DNA of 64,000 nucleotides from assembly GCA_019636285.1 (NCBI GenBank), contig JAHBXV010000007.1, positions 114,555 to 178,554 on the forward strand, read 5' to 3'. How positions within the stretch are numbered: position 1 is the stretch's first letter; every line of letters begins with the position of its first letter. This stretch comes from Planctomycetaceae bacterium (GTDB taxonomy: Bacteria; Planctomycetota; Planctomycetia; Planctomycetales; Planctomycetaceae). Made by a program: the position numbers and the translations under genes. Of this stretch, positions 17,317 through 26,656 are shown piece after piece. The notes beneath the pieces are model-generated. The model saw only the letters and a list, made by a program, of their open reading frames with translations. It ran no database searches and had not been told where the DNA came from.

Positions 17317-17515
17317 GGGTGGCCCCGGTTGCTCGTCAACCGGGGGGCCGACAGGCCCAAGAGGTTTGGTTCGTCGTGCCGCTAACGCTGCCAGCAGAGC
17401 TGACACCTCAAAGTACAACCCGCCAGTTTGGGATTTGCCGTCCCGTGTATTCCAATGCGAACGGTAGCCTCGCGAGCCTTGCGGCCCCCCGGCTGCGGAG
17501 CAACCGGGGCCACCC
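17317..17515. repeat. 199-bp element with 34-bp inverted terminal repeats (MITE-like)
   Basis: The left arm 17317-17350 begins GGGTGGCCCCGGTTGCTC. The right arm 17482-17515 ends GAGCAACCGGGGCCACCC. They match over 34 bases with about three mismatches and enclose 131 bases without a gene. No clear target-site duplication is visible. A shorter related hairpin lies at 62501-62524. Confidence 0.75.
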
Positions 17516-17704
17516 AGAGACCAGGGCCGTGATAGGTCACGGATGGGCAGGCCGGATAACGGCTCTGGCCATCAAATTTCGTGGCGTCATCGCACCGCCG
17601 TGCCAGCTTCGATTGGATCTCCGCAATTTCCAGCGGGCCCAATCATCGCAAAAAACACCTGTTTTTCAGGCCTCATTTCAAATTGTGGTCTTCGCCATTC
17701 GGCA

Positions 17705-17721
17705 TTGGCACGTCGCTTGCC
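17705..17721 (+). promoter_or_regulatory. Sigma-54 (-24/-12) promoter
   Basis: TTGGCACGTCGCTTGCC matches the RpoN consensus TGGCACG-N4-TTGC at every fixed position (GG at 17707-17708, GC at 17719-17720). Transcription would begin near 17732, about 70 bases before the DUF1559 start codon. Sigma-54 dependence would require an activator and RpoN encoded elsewhere. Confidence 0.75.
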
Positions 17722-17800
17722 TAGTGCGGTCACCCGTCGCTCAGGCTATGTCGGCTCGGGCCGTGAAAGCGTTCGTCATTCGGTTTTTGGGAGTCTTAGC

Positions 17801-18961
17801 ATGGTTCGGCTACGGGTCAGTCCGCCAACACAGCGTCGCGGATTCACGCTCATTGAATTGCTCGTGGTGATTGCGATCATCGCGATTCTCATCGCCCTGT
17901 TGTTGCCGGCTGTTCAGCAGGCCCGCGAAGCCGCACGACGCACGCAGTGCCGCAACAACCTCAAGCAAATTGGTCTGGCGTTCCACAACTTCGAAGGGGC
18001 GTACGGTCGTGTGCCGACCAGCCTGCGTCCGCCGTCGAACGTCTCGGGATCGACCGAACAAAGCCGCGTCTCGGTGCTGACCGACCTTCTGCCGTACATC
18101 GACCAGGCGACGATCTACAACCAGTACAACAAGGGAATCAACTGGAATCAGGGGACCAATATTCCGCTCTCCCAGACTGTAATCCCGGCGTTCACCTGCC
18201 CTTCGAATCCCTCGGCTGGGGTGCTTGACACGGCTCCTCCCGGATCCGTCGCCCAGTTCATTCCCAACATCGCCGCCTCGACCGACTACTCGCCCATCTA
18301 CGGGATTGCTCCGGGAGTCTTTACGACGACACTCGGTATCGCAGCCCCTGGCACGTTCGTCGACCCCAGCGAACAGGCGCAAGGGATCTCCAATCCTTAC
18401 ACGTACGTTCCGGGGTTCTTCCCAAAGAACGCGACGATTGATACCGCCACGGGTTTGCAGACGCGAGGCGGACGCAAGTTCCGCGACGTGACTGACGGCC
18501 TGAGCAACACCATCGCCGTCGCCGAGTCGGCCGGACGCCCCTACGTTTACATCAAGGGAGCAAGGCGTCTGTCAGGCGGAAATGCCCTGACCGACACCGA
18601 TCCGGCTTCTTCGTCGACGGACCGGCTCAACTCGGGAGGCTGGTCGCGACCGGCCAGCGACATCATCATCTTTGGCGAAACCCCCTCCGCGACCGGCGTG
18701 CTCGGGGGATCCGTGGCGATGAACGCCACCAACGGTCACAACATCCGCGGCCAGACTTACACCTCGGCCGGTATCGCCTCTTCGATTCTCGGGTTGCCCA
18801 TCGGCATCCACGGCACCGGGTCGCCCTACTCGTTCCACACCGGGGGCGCCCACTTCACGATGGGTGATGGAGCCGTCCGCTTCATCAGCGAGAACGTCGA
18901 CTTCCGCACGTTCATCGGTCTCTGCACCCCGGCTGGCGGCGAAGTTCTCGGCGAGTTTTAG
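17801..18961 (+). CDS. DUF1559 prepilin-type N-terminal cleavage protein
   Basis: Planctomycete pseudopilin-like protein, 386 residues. The prepilin signal is [18 protein letters not shown]: cleavage is expected after Gly, and a hydrophobic helix with Glu at +5 continues through [24 protein letters not shown]. The DUF1559 domain follows ([20 protein letters not shown]), ending with the family's H-x-GG-A-x-F-x-x-x-DG-x-V-RF signature ([17 protein letters not shown]). ATG 17801 places the signal immediately at the N-terminus. These proteins occur in large paralogous families in planctomycetes and depend on type II/IV pilus-like secretion; a GspF/PilC-like gene lies at 56957. Expression is likely sigma-54 dependent. 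It probably forms a unit with the small secreted protein downstream. Confidence 0.93.
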   Translation: MVRLRVSPPTQRRGFTLIELLVVIAIIAILIALLLPAVQQAREAARRTQCRNNLKQIGLAFHNFEGAYGRVPTSLRPPSNVSGSTEQSRVSVLTDLLPYIDQATIYNQYNKGINWNQGTNIPLSQTVIPAFTCPSNPSAGVLDTAPPGSVAQFIPNIAASTDYSPIYGIAPGVFTTTLGIAAPGTFVDPSEQAQGISNPYTYVPGFFPKNATIDTATGLQTRGGRKFRDVTDGLSNTIAVAESAGRPYVYIKGARRLSGGNALTDTDPASSSTDRLNSGGWSRPASDIIIFGETPSATGVLGGSVAMNATNGHNIRGQTYTSAGIASSILGLPIGIHGTGSPYSFHTGGAHFTMGDGAVRFISENVDFRTFIGLCTPAGGEVLGEF

Positions 18962-19024
18962 ACAGCGACATTTCAAATCGAGTTCTTACGGATGTTCCTG
19001 ACAGTTCCATAGGGTGAAACCAAA

Positions 19025-19471
19025 ATGAACGTCTCTGTGTTTCCGTTGGACCGCATGATCCGAATCGTGAGCCTGCTGGCATCGATCACGGTCTGCTGCG
19101 GTTGCGGCGGTGGGAAGCCGTGGGACTCGGTACAAGCGGTCAGCGGCGTGGTGACCTATAAGGGCAGCCCGGTGAAGGATGCCGACCTGGCCTTCTTCCC
19201 GCTCGACAGCGAATTTCCCGAGTCCGTTCGTCCCTGGGCGAAATCGAAAGAGAACGGCGAGTTCGTCTTGTCGACCTACGACAACGGAGACGGCGCGCCG
19301 GCCGGGCTTTACAAGGTCACCGTCGTGCATCACGAAGTGACCCTCTCCCGCGACACGCTGACGACGAAGCCGAATGACCTGCCGAAGAAATACGCCTCTC
19401 CGGAAACGACCGACCTGACGGTCGAAGTCAAGGCCGGTAGCACGAAGCTCGAACCGTTCGACTTGAAGTAA
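19025..19471 (+). CDS. Small secreted carboxypeptidase-regulatory-like protein
   Basis: 148 residues. An N-terminal signal (IVSLLASITVCCGCGGG) ends in a Cys-rich segment that suggests a lipoprotein, although the lipobox is imperfect. The mature part is one beta-sandwich: VSGVVTYKGSPVKDADLAFFPL, ENGEFVLSTYDNGDGAPAGLYKVTVV, then KYASPETTDLTVEVKAG. This is the transthyretin-like pattern of planctomycete proteins commonly found just downstream of DUF1559 genes. It starts 63 bases after the DUF1559 stop, has AGGGTGA upstream, and is followed by a strong terminator. The two probably form one sigma-54-driven operon. The exact role is unknown. Confidence 0.82.
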   Translation: MNVSVFPLDRMIRIVSLLASITVCCGCGGGKPWDSVQAVSGVVTYKGSPVKDADLAFFPLDSEFPESVRPWAKSKENGEFVLSTYDNGDGAPAGLYKVTVVHHEVTLSRDTLTTKPNDLPKKYASPETTDLTVEVKAGSTKLEPFDLK

Positions 19472-19505
19472 CACACGGCTTCGAGATCACGCGATCCCTC
19501 TCCAG

Positions 19506-19541
19506 AACGTGGCAGCCTCAAACGCTGCCACGTTTCTTTTT
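19506..19541 (+). terminator. Intrinsic terminator after DUF1559 operon
   Basis: Perfect 11-bp arms AACGTGGCAGC (19506-19516) and GCTGCCACGTT (19524-19534) are followed by TTCTTTTT. Confidence 0.9.
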
Positions 19542-19572
19542 GCGCGAGCGAGAAACTTGAACTGTTGATCGC

Positions 19573-19642
19573 GTGCCACTGGCTCCGCCAGTGCGTTCCT
19601 CTGGCTAATCAACTGAGGGCGCACTGGCAAAGCCAGTGGCAC
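19573..19642. repeat. 70-bp inverted-repeat element, GTGCCACTGGC type
   Basis: The left arm 19573-19594 (GTGCCACTGGCTCCGCCAG..) and right arm 19621-19642 (..CTGGCAAAGCCAGTGGCAC) pair with one or two mismatches. Same family as 1641-1698, with a different centre. Confidence 0.78.
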
Positions 19643-19658
19643 CCGCCCCGCGACTCTT

Positions 19659-21578
19659 TCACGCCGCTGCTGGCGGTTTGGGGCCGATGTTGCGCGTCCC
19701 TTTACCTTGGCGGGCCTTGAGGTCGAACAGGCCGAAGATTTCCGAGGCGTTGAGGCTCAGCGAGGGTCGCGTGTTGTCTCCCTCGCCCAGAATCGCCGCG
19801 AACAGTTCCCGCTTCTCGTTCAGCACGCGATCGATTCGCTCTTCGATCGTGTCCTTGCTGATGTACTTCGTGACAATCACCTGGCTCTTGCAGCCAATGC
19901 GATGGGCGCGGTTGATGGCCTGGTCTTCGATGGCCGGGTTCCACCAGCGGTCGAACAGAAACACATAGCCCGCGAACTGCAAATTGAGTCCGACAGCTCC
20001 GGTCCCGTAGCTCATCAGAATCAGATGGCTGTCCGGATCTTCTTTGAACTTGGCGAGGATCGGCTCGCGTTGTTTTGTCGGCACGCCGCCGTGATAGACG
20101 AGGGTCCCGTACTGCTTGGTTCGCTCGTACAGCCAGTCAAGACTTCGCGTCCACTGGCTGAAGAGAATCGCCTTGCCGCCACTGGCTGCGATTTCCTCCA
20201 TGTCAGCGCACAGACTTTCGAGCTTCGCGCTTTCGCCGGTCAACGGATCCCAGTTCGAGATCTGCTTCAGCCGCAGAACCAGTTCGAACACGTGCTGCAC
20301 CGAAATCTGGTCGCCGAGTTCGTTGAGATGAATCACCCCTTCCTTTTCCGCCTTGTCATAGGCGAACCGCTGAGCGGGGCTGAGCTCCAGAATTGCGTTC
20401 CGGTCCAGTCGCGGCGGCATGTCCTTCATGACAAGGTCTTTGGTACGCCGCAGCACGAAATCACGCGACAACGACTGCAACTGCTTGAGGTCGGGCGAGC
20501 CTCCCTTGGGAATGATCTCCATGAACTCGAAGAGCGCGCCCATCTCTTCAGGGCGGTTTTCGATGGGAGTCCCGGTGAGAGCCCAGCTTCGGCGGCGCGG
20601 CAGCGCCCGCGCGGTCTCCGCCGTTCGCGAATCGCGATTCTTGATCCGCTGCGCTTCGTCCAGCACCACGAGATCGAACTTTGGAAACTCGCCCTCGGGA
20701 AACGACGCGAAGTCGCGGACCAGCGATTCGTAATTCGCGATCAGAATCGGGACGCCCGGCATCTGCCACGTCAGTCGGCGGCGTTCCGTCTCCCCTTCCA
20801 CCACCACGAAGGGAAGTTCTTCCGCCCACGTCCGAAACTCACGCTGCCAGTTGGGCAGCAGCGGCTTCGGACAAACCAGCAGCACCCGCCGCACCTGCCC
20901 GCTGCGGACCATCAGGCGGATCGCCGTGATCGTCTGCATCGTTTTGCCCAGCCCCATCTCATCGGCCAGCAATGCTGAATCATGCGCGAACAGCCATGCG
21001 ATCCCCTCGTACTGATAGGGAAACGGTTCAAACGGCATGATGAGTTCCTGTCCCCGCAGCCACGTTTCCAGCGGCGGCTGCAAGACATAGAACAGGCGGT
21101 CTTCGATCGTCAGCGCGTCTTTCGGCGGCTTGATCCGCGTCGCTTTCTTCGGCGGAGCCTCGCCAGCCGAGACTTCTTCGACAGGCACCACCGGTTCAGG
21201 CGGCAGGATCGATTCAAGACGCTCGGGCTTCTCTTCCGTCTTGGGTTTCAGGAAGGTGATCGCCTCGGGGAACGTGATCCCAAACGTCGTCACGCGCGCA
21301 CGCTGGGGTTTCCACGACGGACCCAGCGTTGCGGTGCGGGACAGCAGGGCAAGCGCCTGGGCTTCCATCCGCGGCGATCGCTGCAGCGCGCCGTTTACCC
21401 CCGCCTGGTAGATGTCTGTCGCGACGCCGAACGGGATCGACTGGCAGACGATCTCAGACGGCTCCGACGTTTCCGCCGGTGGTACGGAAGTGGGATCCCC
21501 GGATTCGCTCACGGTGCTGGTCCTTCCTGTCCGCGACGAGAGGCCTGTTTCTATTTGGAATGAGACGCCAGCCGGCAC
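19659..21578 (-). CDS. SNF2/RapA-type DEAD-box helicase-like ATPase
   Basis: 639-residue Swi2/Snf2-type double-stranded DNA translocase. An N-terminal ~170-residue region of unknown type contains an Ala/Glu/Lys-rich linker ([17 protein letters not shown]). Motif Q and I ([25 protein letters not shown]), motif II ([11 protein letters not shown]), motif III ([13 protein letters not shown]), IV ([13 protein letters not shown]), V ([13 protein letters not shown]) and VI ([15 protein letters not shown]) follow. All helicase motifs are intact. The start is a GTG whose first base is the last base of the upstream stop (TAGTG). This couples it tightly to the 176-residue protein before it. Chromatin-like remodelling of transcription complexes (RapA) or a defence role are both possible; the partner is the main clue. 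Confidence 0.88.
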   Translation of the reverse strand: MPAGVSFQIETGLSSRTGRTSTVSESGDPTSVPPAETSEPSEIVCQSIPFGVATDIYQAGVNGALQRSPRMEAQALALLSRTATLGPSWKPQRARVTTFGITFPEAITFLKPKTEEKPERLESILPPEPVVPVEEVSAGEAPPKKATRIKPPKDALTIEDRLFYVLQPPLETWLRGQELIMPFEPFPYQYEGIAWLFAHDSALLADEMGLGKTMQTITAIRLMVRSGQVRRVLLVCPKPLLPNWQREFRTWAEELPFVVVEGETERRRLTWQMPGVPILIANYESLVRDFASFPEGEFPKFDLVVLDEAQRIKNRDSRTAETARALPRRRSWALTGTPIENRPEEMGALFEFMEIIPKGGSPDLKQLQSLSRDFVLRRTKDLVMKDMPPRLDRNAILELSPAQRFAYDKAEKEGVIHLNELGDQISVQHVFELVLRLKQISNWDPLTGESAKLESLCADMEEIAASGGKAILFSQWTRSLDWLYERTKQYGTLVYHGGVPTKQREPILAKFKEDPDSHLILMSYGTGAVGLNLQFAGYVFLFDRWWNPAIEDQAINRAHRIGCKSQVIVTKYISKDTIEERIDRVLNEKRELFAAILGEGDNTRPSLSLNASEIFGLFDLKARQGKGTRNIGPKPPAAA

Positions 21579-22108
21579 TAGCTCGCGCGATTCAGGCTGA
21601 TCCGCAACGTCTCCTTCAGGGCTTCTCGGACGCGTTCAAAGGGTTCCAGGAGATCCGCATCTTTAGGAATGAGACGGGACTGCTTGTTCAGCGTCTCGCG
21701 ATCCCACCCGTCGTTGGCGGCCACCAGAACCGTCGCCGAGCCGATCGGCAACGTGTCTTCGGGATTCGCGTCGGAGACTTCGGTCGCGGCTAGAATGCTC
21801 GCAACGGGAATGTCGACCCACGAGCCTAACTCAAGCAGCTCTCGGGTTTCGCCCAGTACGATGTGCGGCTTCACGCCAATCTTCTCGACGAGCGTCTTAC
21901 CAATGAGTTCGGCGAGGACGAACGGTCGCAGCGTCGGGCCATAGAGAATCTGCTGGGTCCGATTCGGCTTCACGGGAGCCGTGCACTGAAACTCCAGCGG
22001 ACGGCCAAATCGGTTCGTCACCAGCAGTCCGCCAACGAAGCCGCGCTCGGCGTCCTCGACGGCCGTCAGAAATCCCAGGCGAAAATCCTGGTTTCCACCG
22101 CTCGACAT
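21578..22108 (-). CDS. Conserved-looking protein of unknown function, partner of SNF2 ATPase
   Basis: 176 residues, soluble, mixed alpha/beta. Notable stretches are [59 protein letters not shown] and [13 protein letters not shown]. No Cys clusters, signal peptide or known motif is seen. I do not recognise the family. Its stop overlaps the GTG start of the SNF2-type ATPase by one base, so the two proteins are made at linked levels. It may be an accessory or recognition subunit of the translocase. GC-rich codon use is like the neighbourhood, so there is no sign of recent transfer. Confidence 0.72.
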   Translation of the reverse strand: MSSGGNQDFRLGFLTAVEDAERGFVGGLLVTNRFGRPLEFQCTAPVKPNRTQQILYGPTLRPFVLAELIGKTLVEKIGVKPHIVLGETRELLELGSWVDIPVASILAATEVSDANPEDTLPIGSATVLVAANDGWDRETLNKQSRLIPKDADLLEPFERVREALKETLRISLNRAS

Positions 22109-22466
22109 GCAGCGTCCGTCCCTGAAGTGTGTTCTTGCAGCCGGTTCGATCCTTGAACCAGCCAGTCCCGCACGGGGAGCAGCTTGCCAGGCCGAATTCG
22201 CGTGGCCGCCGTCAGACCCCCAATCGGTGATCGGCGGAGAACACGAGGGGACTTGAGCACCTCGTCCGGCCAGACAATAACCCTACTCGCCAGAACCAGT
22301 TGCAGTCTTTGCAGGTTGTCGCGCGACGGACCGGGAATTCGCTCAAGTTGCCGATCACATCAATGGTGGTTTTGTCCCACTGGGCGAGAAAAATCGTGAC
22401 TCCGCGATCAAATGTTCCCTGAGCCTGCCGTCCTGAGAGTGCCCGACCTACGCCTCTGCGAAGACT
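22109..22466. other. 358-bp intergenic region with no recognised feature
   Basis: Separates two minus-strand units. Short open frames on both strands have no domain character. It presumably contains the promoter of the 176-residue protein / SNF2 pair (read leftwards) and the 3' end signals of the DUF58 gene. Confidence 0.5.
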
Positions 22467-23378
22467 TTACCGACCGCGCAAACCTAGCCGCCGTTGTCGG
22501 GTCTCCAGAAACTCGCTGATTGCCTCGCGGTAGCCGCGATCGGTGTGCAGCGTCAGTTCTTCGACGCCGTACGATCGGCAGGCAGCCAACAGTTCCGCTG
22601 CATGCCGCTGGTAATTGGCGCGGTACAATCCGGATAACCGATACGGATCGACCTGAACACGATGCGAGGCCTGTTCCAGATCACGGAATTCGGTCCCCTT
22701 TTGAAAGGGAAAGTCGACCTCTTCCGGAGCCACGATCCGCAGCAGGTTCAGGTCATGACCGGCGGCGGCCGCCTGTTTGAGGGCTTCGGCGAAGGGGGGG
22801 ATTGGTTCCAACGCATCGGTCACCAGAAAGATGAGCCGTGGACGGGTCAGGCTGGACGTCAGGTCGGTGAGCGCTCGCGCCAAGTCACTCTCTCCGGCGG
22901 CACGGAAGGTATTCAGGCGTTCGATCATCCGTTCAAACTGCGACTGACTGGAGGCGGCCGGCAACCGATCAATCTGGTTGCTCGAACCGGCAATCAACCC
23001 GACGGCATCGCGTTGCGCCAGGAGCAGATAGGCCAGAGCGGCCGTCAGTTGTCGGGCGTAATCGAACTTGGACAGCGTCTTGCCGCGATAAGCCATGCTG
23101 CCGCTGGTATCGAGCACGAACCAGGCGACGAGATTCGTCTCTTCTTCGAACTGTTTGACGTAGTAACGACCGGTCTTTCCCCACGCCCGCCAGTCGATAT
23201 GCCGGATTTCGTCTCCCGGTACATACGGTCGATGCTCCACGAAGTCGACGCTCACTCCTTTGCGCGGGCTGCGGTGCTGTCCCAGCCGCAATCCTTCAAC
23301 AATGGTGCGCGCGACGACATCCAACCGACCCGAACGGGCAAGAACTGTCGGATCGTCAGGAGCGGGCGAGGCCGTCAT
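22467..23378 (-). CDS. DUF58 domain protein (vWA-like)
   Basis: 303 residues. The DUF58 signature is complete: RKGVSVDFVEHRPYVPGDEIRHIDWRAWGKTGRYYVKQFEEE, then the vWA/MIDAS-like FVLDTSGSMAY (D-x-S-x-S). A Rossmann-like remainder has LTDLTSSLTRPRLIFLVTD. DUF58 proteins usually work with MoxR AAA+ ATPases, which insert metal or remodel targets. The only MoxR-like gene nearby (25054) lies on the other strand beyond the HD-GYP gene. This gene begins 23 bases inside the end of the HD-GYP gene, so the two are transcribed together. No signal peptide is seen; it is cytoplasmic. Confidence 0.9.
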   Translation of the reverse strand: MTASPAPDDPTVLARSGRLDVVARTIVEGLRLGQHRSPRKGVSVDFVEHRPYVPGDEIRHIDWRAWGKTGRYYVKQFEEETNLVAWFVLDTSGSMAYRGKTLSKFDYARQLTAALAYLLLAQRDAVGLIAGSSNQIDRLPAASSQSQFERMIERLNTFRAAGESDLARALTDLTSSLTRPRLIFLVTDALEPIPPFAEALKQAAAAGHDLNLLRIVAPEEVDFPFQKGTEFRDLEQASHRVQVDPYRLSGLYRANYQRHAAELLAACRSYGVEELTLHTDRGYREAISEFLETRQRRLGLRGR

Positions 23379-24771
23379 GCCGTTGAGTCTGACGATTCCC
23401 GCGATGCGCGGCGAGTGAAGACCGACGGCTGAAGTGCGGTCCTTCGATCGGTTGGGCCTGGTCGATGCGTGCCAGACGTTCCAGGTAGGGCAGTTGCGTC
23501 AATTGCACGGTGTCGGGATCCGCTTCCGCCATGACAATCGAACGGCTTTCCTGCGACAGATCCTGCACGTCTCCGGTTTCGAGGCACTCCACAATCGGAC
23601 GCAGTGGCTCCACGGTGTTTGGCCGCAGTACGCGGGCAGTTGTGCCGTCGGACAATCGCACGCGACTGCCAACGGGATACAGTCCCAGAGTTCGCACGAG
23701 CGCCCGCACGACGCGCGGGTCATCGCAACGTCCGTCCGCCTGACCCAGGATGGTGACCATCGCCACATAAGGAGTGTGTGCCGGTCGCCAGGGAAGGGGG
23801 GTGGTCAACCGCACGTAATCGTGGGCGACATGCAGGATGCGGGCGAGAAAGTGAATTCGATTTCCCGAACGTCCGTTCGGATAGCCGGTCCCGTCCAGAC
23901 GCTCATGCACCTGGTGCGAAAGCAGCGAGACGAGCGTGGGCAACCCCTTGAGGCGCTCGATCAGGTCGACCGAGTAGCCGGGGTGGCGCTGCCACTCCAA
24001 CTGTTCCAGACGGGTCGGGCGCGTCCGCCGCAGTCGAGTTCGCGGAGAAACCTTGAGCAGACCCCAGTCATGCAGCAGCGCGGAGATTCCCAGACGGACG
24101 CAATTCTCGCGATTCAGCCCCAGTTCCGAGCCCAATGCGACACTCAGCCGCGCCATCTTCAGGGAATGGACAGCGAGGTCCGACGCTCCGCGTATCGGAA
24201 CCGAGCAACCGAGAACACAGTCCCGATCCGCGATGAGGTGATCGACAATCTGGCTGACCGCCGAAACGAGGGGAGACGCCGCCCGCTCCTGGCCCCGCAC
24301 AAGATCGCGCATCAGTGATTCGGCCGCGCGGGTCGTCGTCTCGGCATGCGCGATGAGCTCACCCGTCAGTCGGGTGGAAAATCCATTCACTCCATGAACG
24401 GTCAACTGGCCGCGAAGAATCGGACCGTGGTTATTGATGAAGGGGACACCATCCACCACAGCCCTGGCCTGGCGATTTTCGATGCGGCGAACTTCCTCCG
24501 AGGAGTCAGTCCCATGTGGACTGTCGGCCCCGCGAAGTTCGGCGGCGTGGACGCGGACATGTCGAATCGCGCGTTCCCGCAACCGGTCCAAAAATCCGGG
24601 CGTGATGACCGAACCAGCCGCCAAGAGCAACATGCCGTTGCGGTCGTGCATATCGTGCTGGAGGCAGTGCTCCGGTCGCAGCGATTCGATGTCGATGGCG
24701 ATCTGTCGGACCTGCGGCTGCCCGCCGACGCGACGCGACAATGGTGCGGAACGGGCCTGCGAGATGGGCAT
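23356..24771 (-). CDS. HD-GYP domain protein (c-di-GMP phosphodiesterase-like)
   Basis: 471 residues. The HD-GYP domain begins at about 190. It has H202 (AVHSLKMARL), the HD pair H234-D235 (LLHDWGLLKVSP), H263 (RHPG), H286 (SHQVHERLDGTGYP, including the GYP motif) and D318 (HVAHDYVRL). Metal-binding His/Asp residues are therefore present. The Lys normally right after HDxG is Leu here (HDWGLLK), a variant seen in a subset of the family. The N-terminal region is of unknown type and may sense a signal. ATG 24771 was chosen; the frame continues upstream from a TTG (24876) without family-like sequence. The end overlaps the DUF58 gene. It may degrade c-di-GMP, but activity is inferred. Confidence 0.85.
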   Translation of the reverse strand: MPISQARSAPLSRRVGGQPQVRQIAIDIESLRPEHCLQHDMHDRNGMLLLAAGSVITPGFLDRLRERAIRHVRVHAAELRGADSPHGTDSSEEVRRIENRQARAVVDGVPFINNHGPILRGQLTVHGVNGFSTRLTGELIAHAETTTRAAESLMRDLVRGQERAASPLVSAVSQIVDHLIADRDCVLGCSVPIRGASDLAVHSLKMARLSVALGSELGLNRENCVRLGISALLHDWGLLKVSPRTRLRRTRPTRLEQLEWQRHPGYSVDLIERLKGLPTLVSLLSHQVHERLDGTGYPNGRSGNRIHFLARILHVAHDYVRLTTPLPWRPAHTPYVAMVTILGQADGRCDDPRVVRALVRTLGLYPVGSRVRLSDGTTARVLRPNTVEPLRPIVECLETGDVQDLSQESRSIVMAEADPDTVQLTQLPYLERLARIDQAQPIEGPHFSRRSSLAAHRGNRQTQRHDGLARS

Positions 24772-25053
24772 GAAAGTTCGGCTCGGAAGAACATCGCGCC
24801 CGGCATGGGCGGTCGACGGAAGCCTACGTTGCGATTTTTCAACAGGCCTGCCGATCGAGGCGTTGCCGAATGTCAACGCGAGAATTGGAACGTTTCACGC
24901 GGAACAATCGGCAAAGTCGAACTCCGGACGAAGGAAGCGACCCCACGGGTCCGCTTCGGGACGGCTTTCCAACGCATGCTGGCGAAATCGTAAGGCAAAT
25001 TTTGTTTCGCACCGCCTCTGTTGGGATTGCCTATCTCCATTCACTGAGCAGCC

Positions 25054-26466
25054 ATGGCGTTTCAATTCTTGGACCTGCAAACCGATGTCCTGCGCCGATC
25101 TCCGAAAGCCAATGGCTTCGCCGACCCGCCAGCGACGTTGAGTCAGTCCGTCTCCGTCGCCGCCAGCGGGACCGCGGCCGAAGAAAAGCGCGCCGTGTCG
25201 ATCGACAAGTCGCCCGCTTTCTGGCCGAACTCCCCAGCCAGCCTCGCCGATCTGGGTCTGCCGCCGCTGCAAATCGCCGGCATGGTGCTCAAGGTGCTCA
25301 TGCATCACGGCCAGGCGTCGGGAGTCGCCATCGCCCAGCAGTTGCGGGTTCCGTTTCACCTCGTTGGGGAGATTTTGAAGGATCTCCGGAGCGAGCAACT
25401 GATTGGTTACATTCGCGGCTCCGGACACGATCTCACGTACCAGTTGACCGACGCCGGAGCGGAACGGGCCGAAAGGCTCGCCGAGCGGTGCAGCTACGGC
25501 GGAACCCTTCCGGTCCCGCTCGAAGATTACTCTCAATCGGTGGTCCGCCAGTCTCCCGAGCGCGTTCGCGTCACGCGGCAACGCCTGGCGGAAGCATGCA
25601 GCGAGCTTCAGATCGATGATCGCATGCTGCTGCGCCTTTCGCAGTCCATGGTCTCCGGCAACGCGGTGCTCTTGTATGGCTCGCCAGGGAACGGCAAGAC
25701 CACGCTCGCCGAGCGTCTCGTCCGGGCCTACGGCGACACCATCTGGGTTCCCCGCGCGGTCGATGCCGATGGCGAAGTGATTCGCCTGTTCGATCCGCTC
25801 GTCCATCACGAAGTTCCCATCGACGAGGACGACGAGGCGAATTTCGATCGTCGCTGGGTGCGCATTCGCCGTCCCTTGATCGTCGTCGGGGGAGAATTGA
25901 CCCTGCAATCGCTGGAACTTTGCGTTAACCGGCAGTCCGGCACGCTGGAAGCGCCGCTGCACTGGAAGAGCAACGGGGGAATCTTCCTGCTCGACGACTT
26001 TGGACGTCAGCGAGTTTCTCCCACCGAACTGCTCAATCGCTGGATTGTTCCGCTGGAAAAGCGGATTGACTTCTTCGAACTTCCCAGCGGCAAACGGGTC
26101 CAGGTTCCCGTCGAGCAGAAGCTGGTCCTTTCCACGAACCTTTCCCCCGAGTCGGTGGTCGACGAAGCCTATCGACGGCGGATTCCGTACAAGATCGAAG
26201 TCCATAATCCGACGGAAGCGCAGTTCCGCTGCCTGTGGGACCATTGGGGCCGCCAGTTGGGGCTGGCCTCGACCCCCGATGTTCTGGCCGCGATGCTGGA
26301 GCGTCATTTCCACTCGGTGGGCCGGAGCCTCCGGTTCTGCCATCCGCGCGACCTGTTACGGCAGATCTCCGATTACTGTGTCGCGAATGAACAGCCTCCG
26401 GTTGTGACGGGCGAAATCATCGACGAAGTCATGGAGGGCTATTTCGGCGGCATCCGCGACGCCTGA
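25054..26466 (+). CDS. MoxR-like AAA+ ATPase with N-terminal winged helix
   Basis: 470 residues. Residues about 65-150 look like a winged-helix module (LPPLQIAGMVLKVLMHHGQASGVAIAQQL, VGEILKDLRSEQLIGYIRGSGHDLTYQLTDAG). The ATPase core has Walker A GSPGNGKTT (about 209-217), Walker B GIFLLDDFG (about 309-316) and sensor-1 LVLSTNL. A C-terminal lid includes SLRFCHPRDLLRQISDYC. The AAA region is of the MoxR/RavA-like type (COG0714) rather than a sigma-54 activator: there is no GAFTGA loop and no HTH at the C-terminus. A regulator or chaperone role is likely; targets are unknown. It faces away from the HD-GYP/DUF58 pair, so the shared 282-base gap holds both promoters. Confidence 0.82.
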   Translation: MAFQFLDLQTDVLRRSPKANGFADPPATLSQSVSVAASGTAAEEKRAVSIDKSPAFWPNSPASLADLGLPPLQIAGMVLKVLMHHGQASGVAIAQQLRVPFHLVGEILKDLRSEQLIGYIRGSGHDLTYQLTDAGAERAERLAERCSYGGTLPVPLEDYSQSVVRQSPERVRVTRQRLAEACSELQIDDRMLLRLSQSMVSGNAVLLYGSPGNGKTTLAERLVRAYGDTIWVPRAVDADGEVIRLFDPLVHHEVPIDEDDEANFDRRWVRIRRPLIVVGGELTLQSLELCVNRQSGTLEAPLHWKSNGGIFLLDDFGRQRVSPTELLNRWIVPLEKRIDFFELPSGKRVQVPVEQKLVLSTNLSPESVVDEAYRRRIPYKIEVHNPTEAQFRCLWDHWGRQLGLASTPDVLAAMLERHFHSVGRSLRFCHPRDLLRQISDYCVANEQPPVVTGEIIDEVMEGYFGGIRDA

Positions 26467-26656
26467 TCTCAATCGCCAATCGGCTTCGGCCTCCGCGCGA
26501 GCTGTCTTGCAAAGACCGTACAGTCGCTCCAGTTGACACTCACGAGGCGTCATCACAAGATCGACGACGGGGTCGTCAAACTTTTCCTAGCCTGCGCTCT
26601 TTGCCGGAGCCGACCAAAGGCACGAACGTCCCCGCTGATTTTGGGAGGCAGTCGTC

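Larger units (their letters stand above)
17203..17800. other. 598-bp intergenic region with element and promoter
   Basis: Contains a 199-bp inverted-repeat element (17317-17515) and a sigma-54-type promoter (17705-17721), followed by a ~70-base leader of the DUF1559 gene. Frames that stay open across it are not protein-like. The AT-richer stretch 17645-17700 just upstream of the promoter is where an activator site would be expected, but none is recognised. Confidence 0.7.

Noticed and set aside
22135..22165. GGTTCGATCC sequence resembling a tRNA T-arm
   Set aside because: No acceptor, D or anticodon stem can be built around it, and the flanking bases do not form the five-pair T stem.
24895..26343. 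482-codon frame antisense to the MoxR-like ATPase gene
   Set aside because: Composition artefact; the plus strand encodes a motif-complete ATPase over the same bases.
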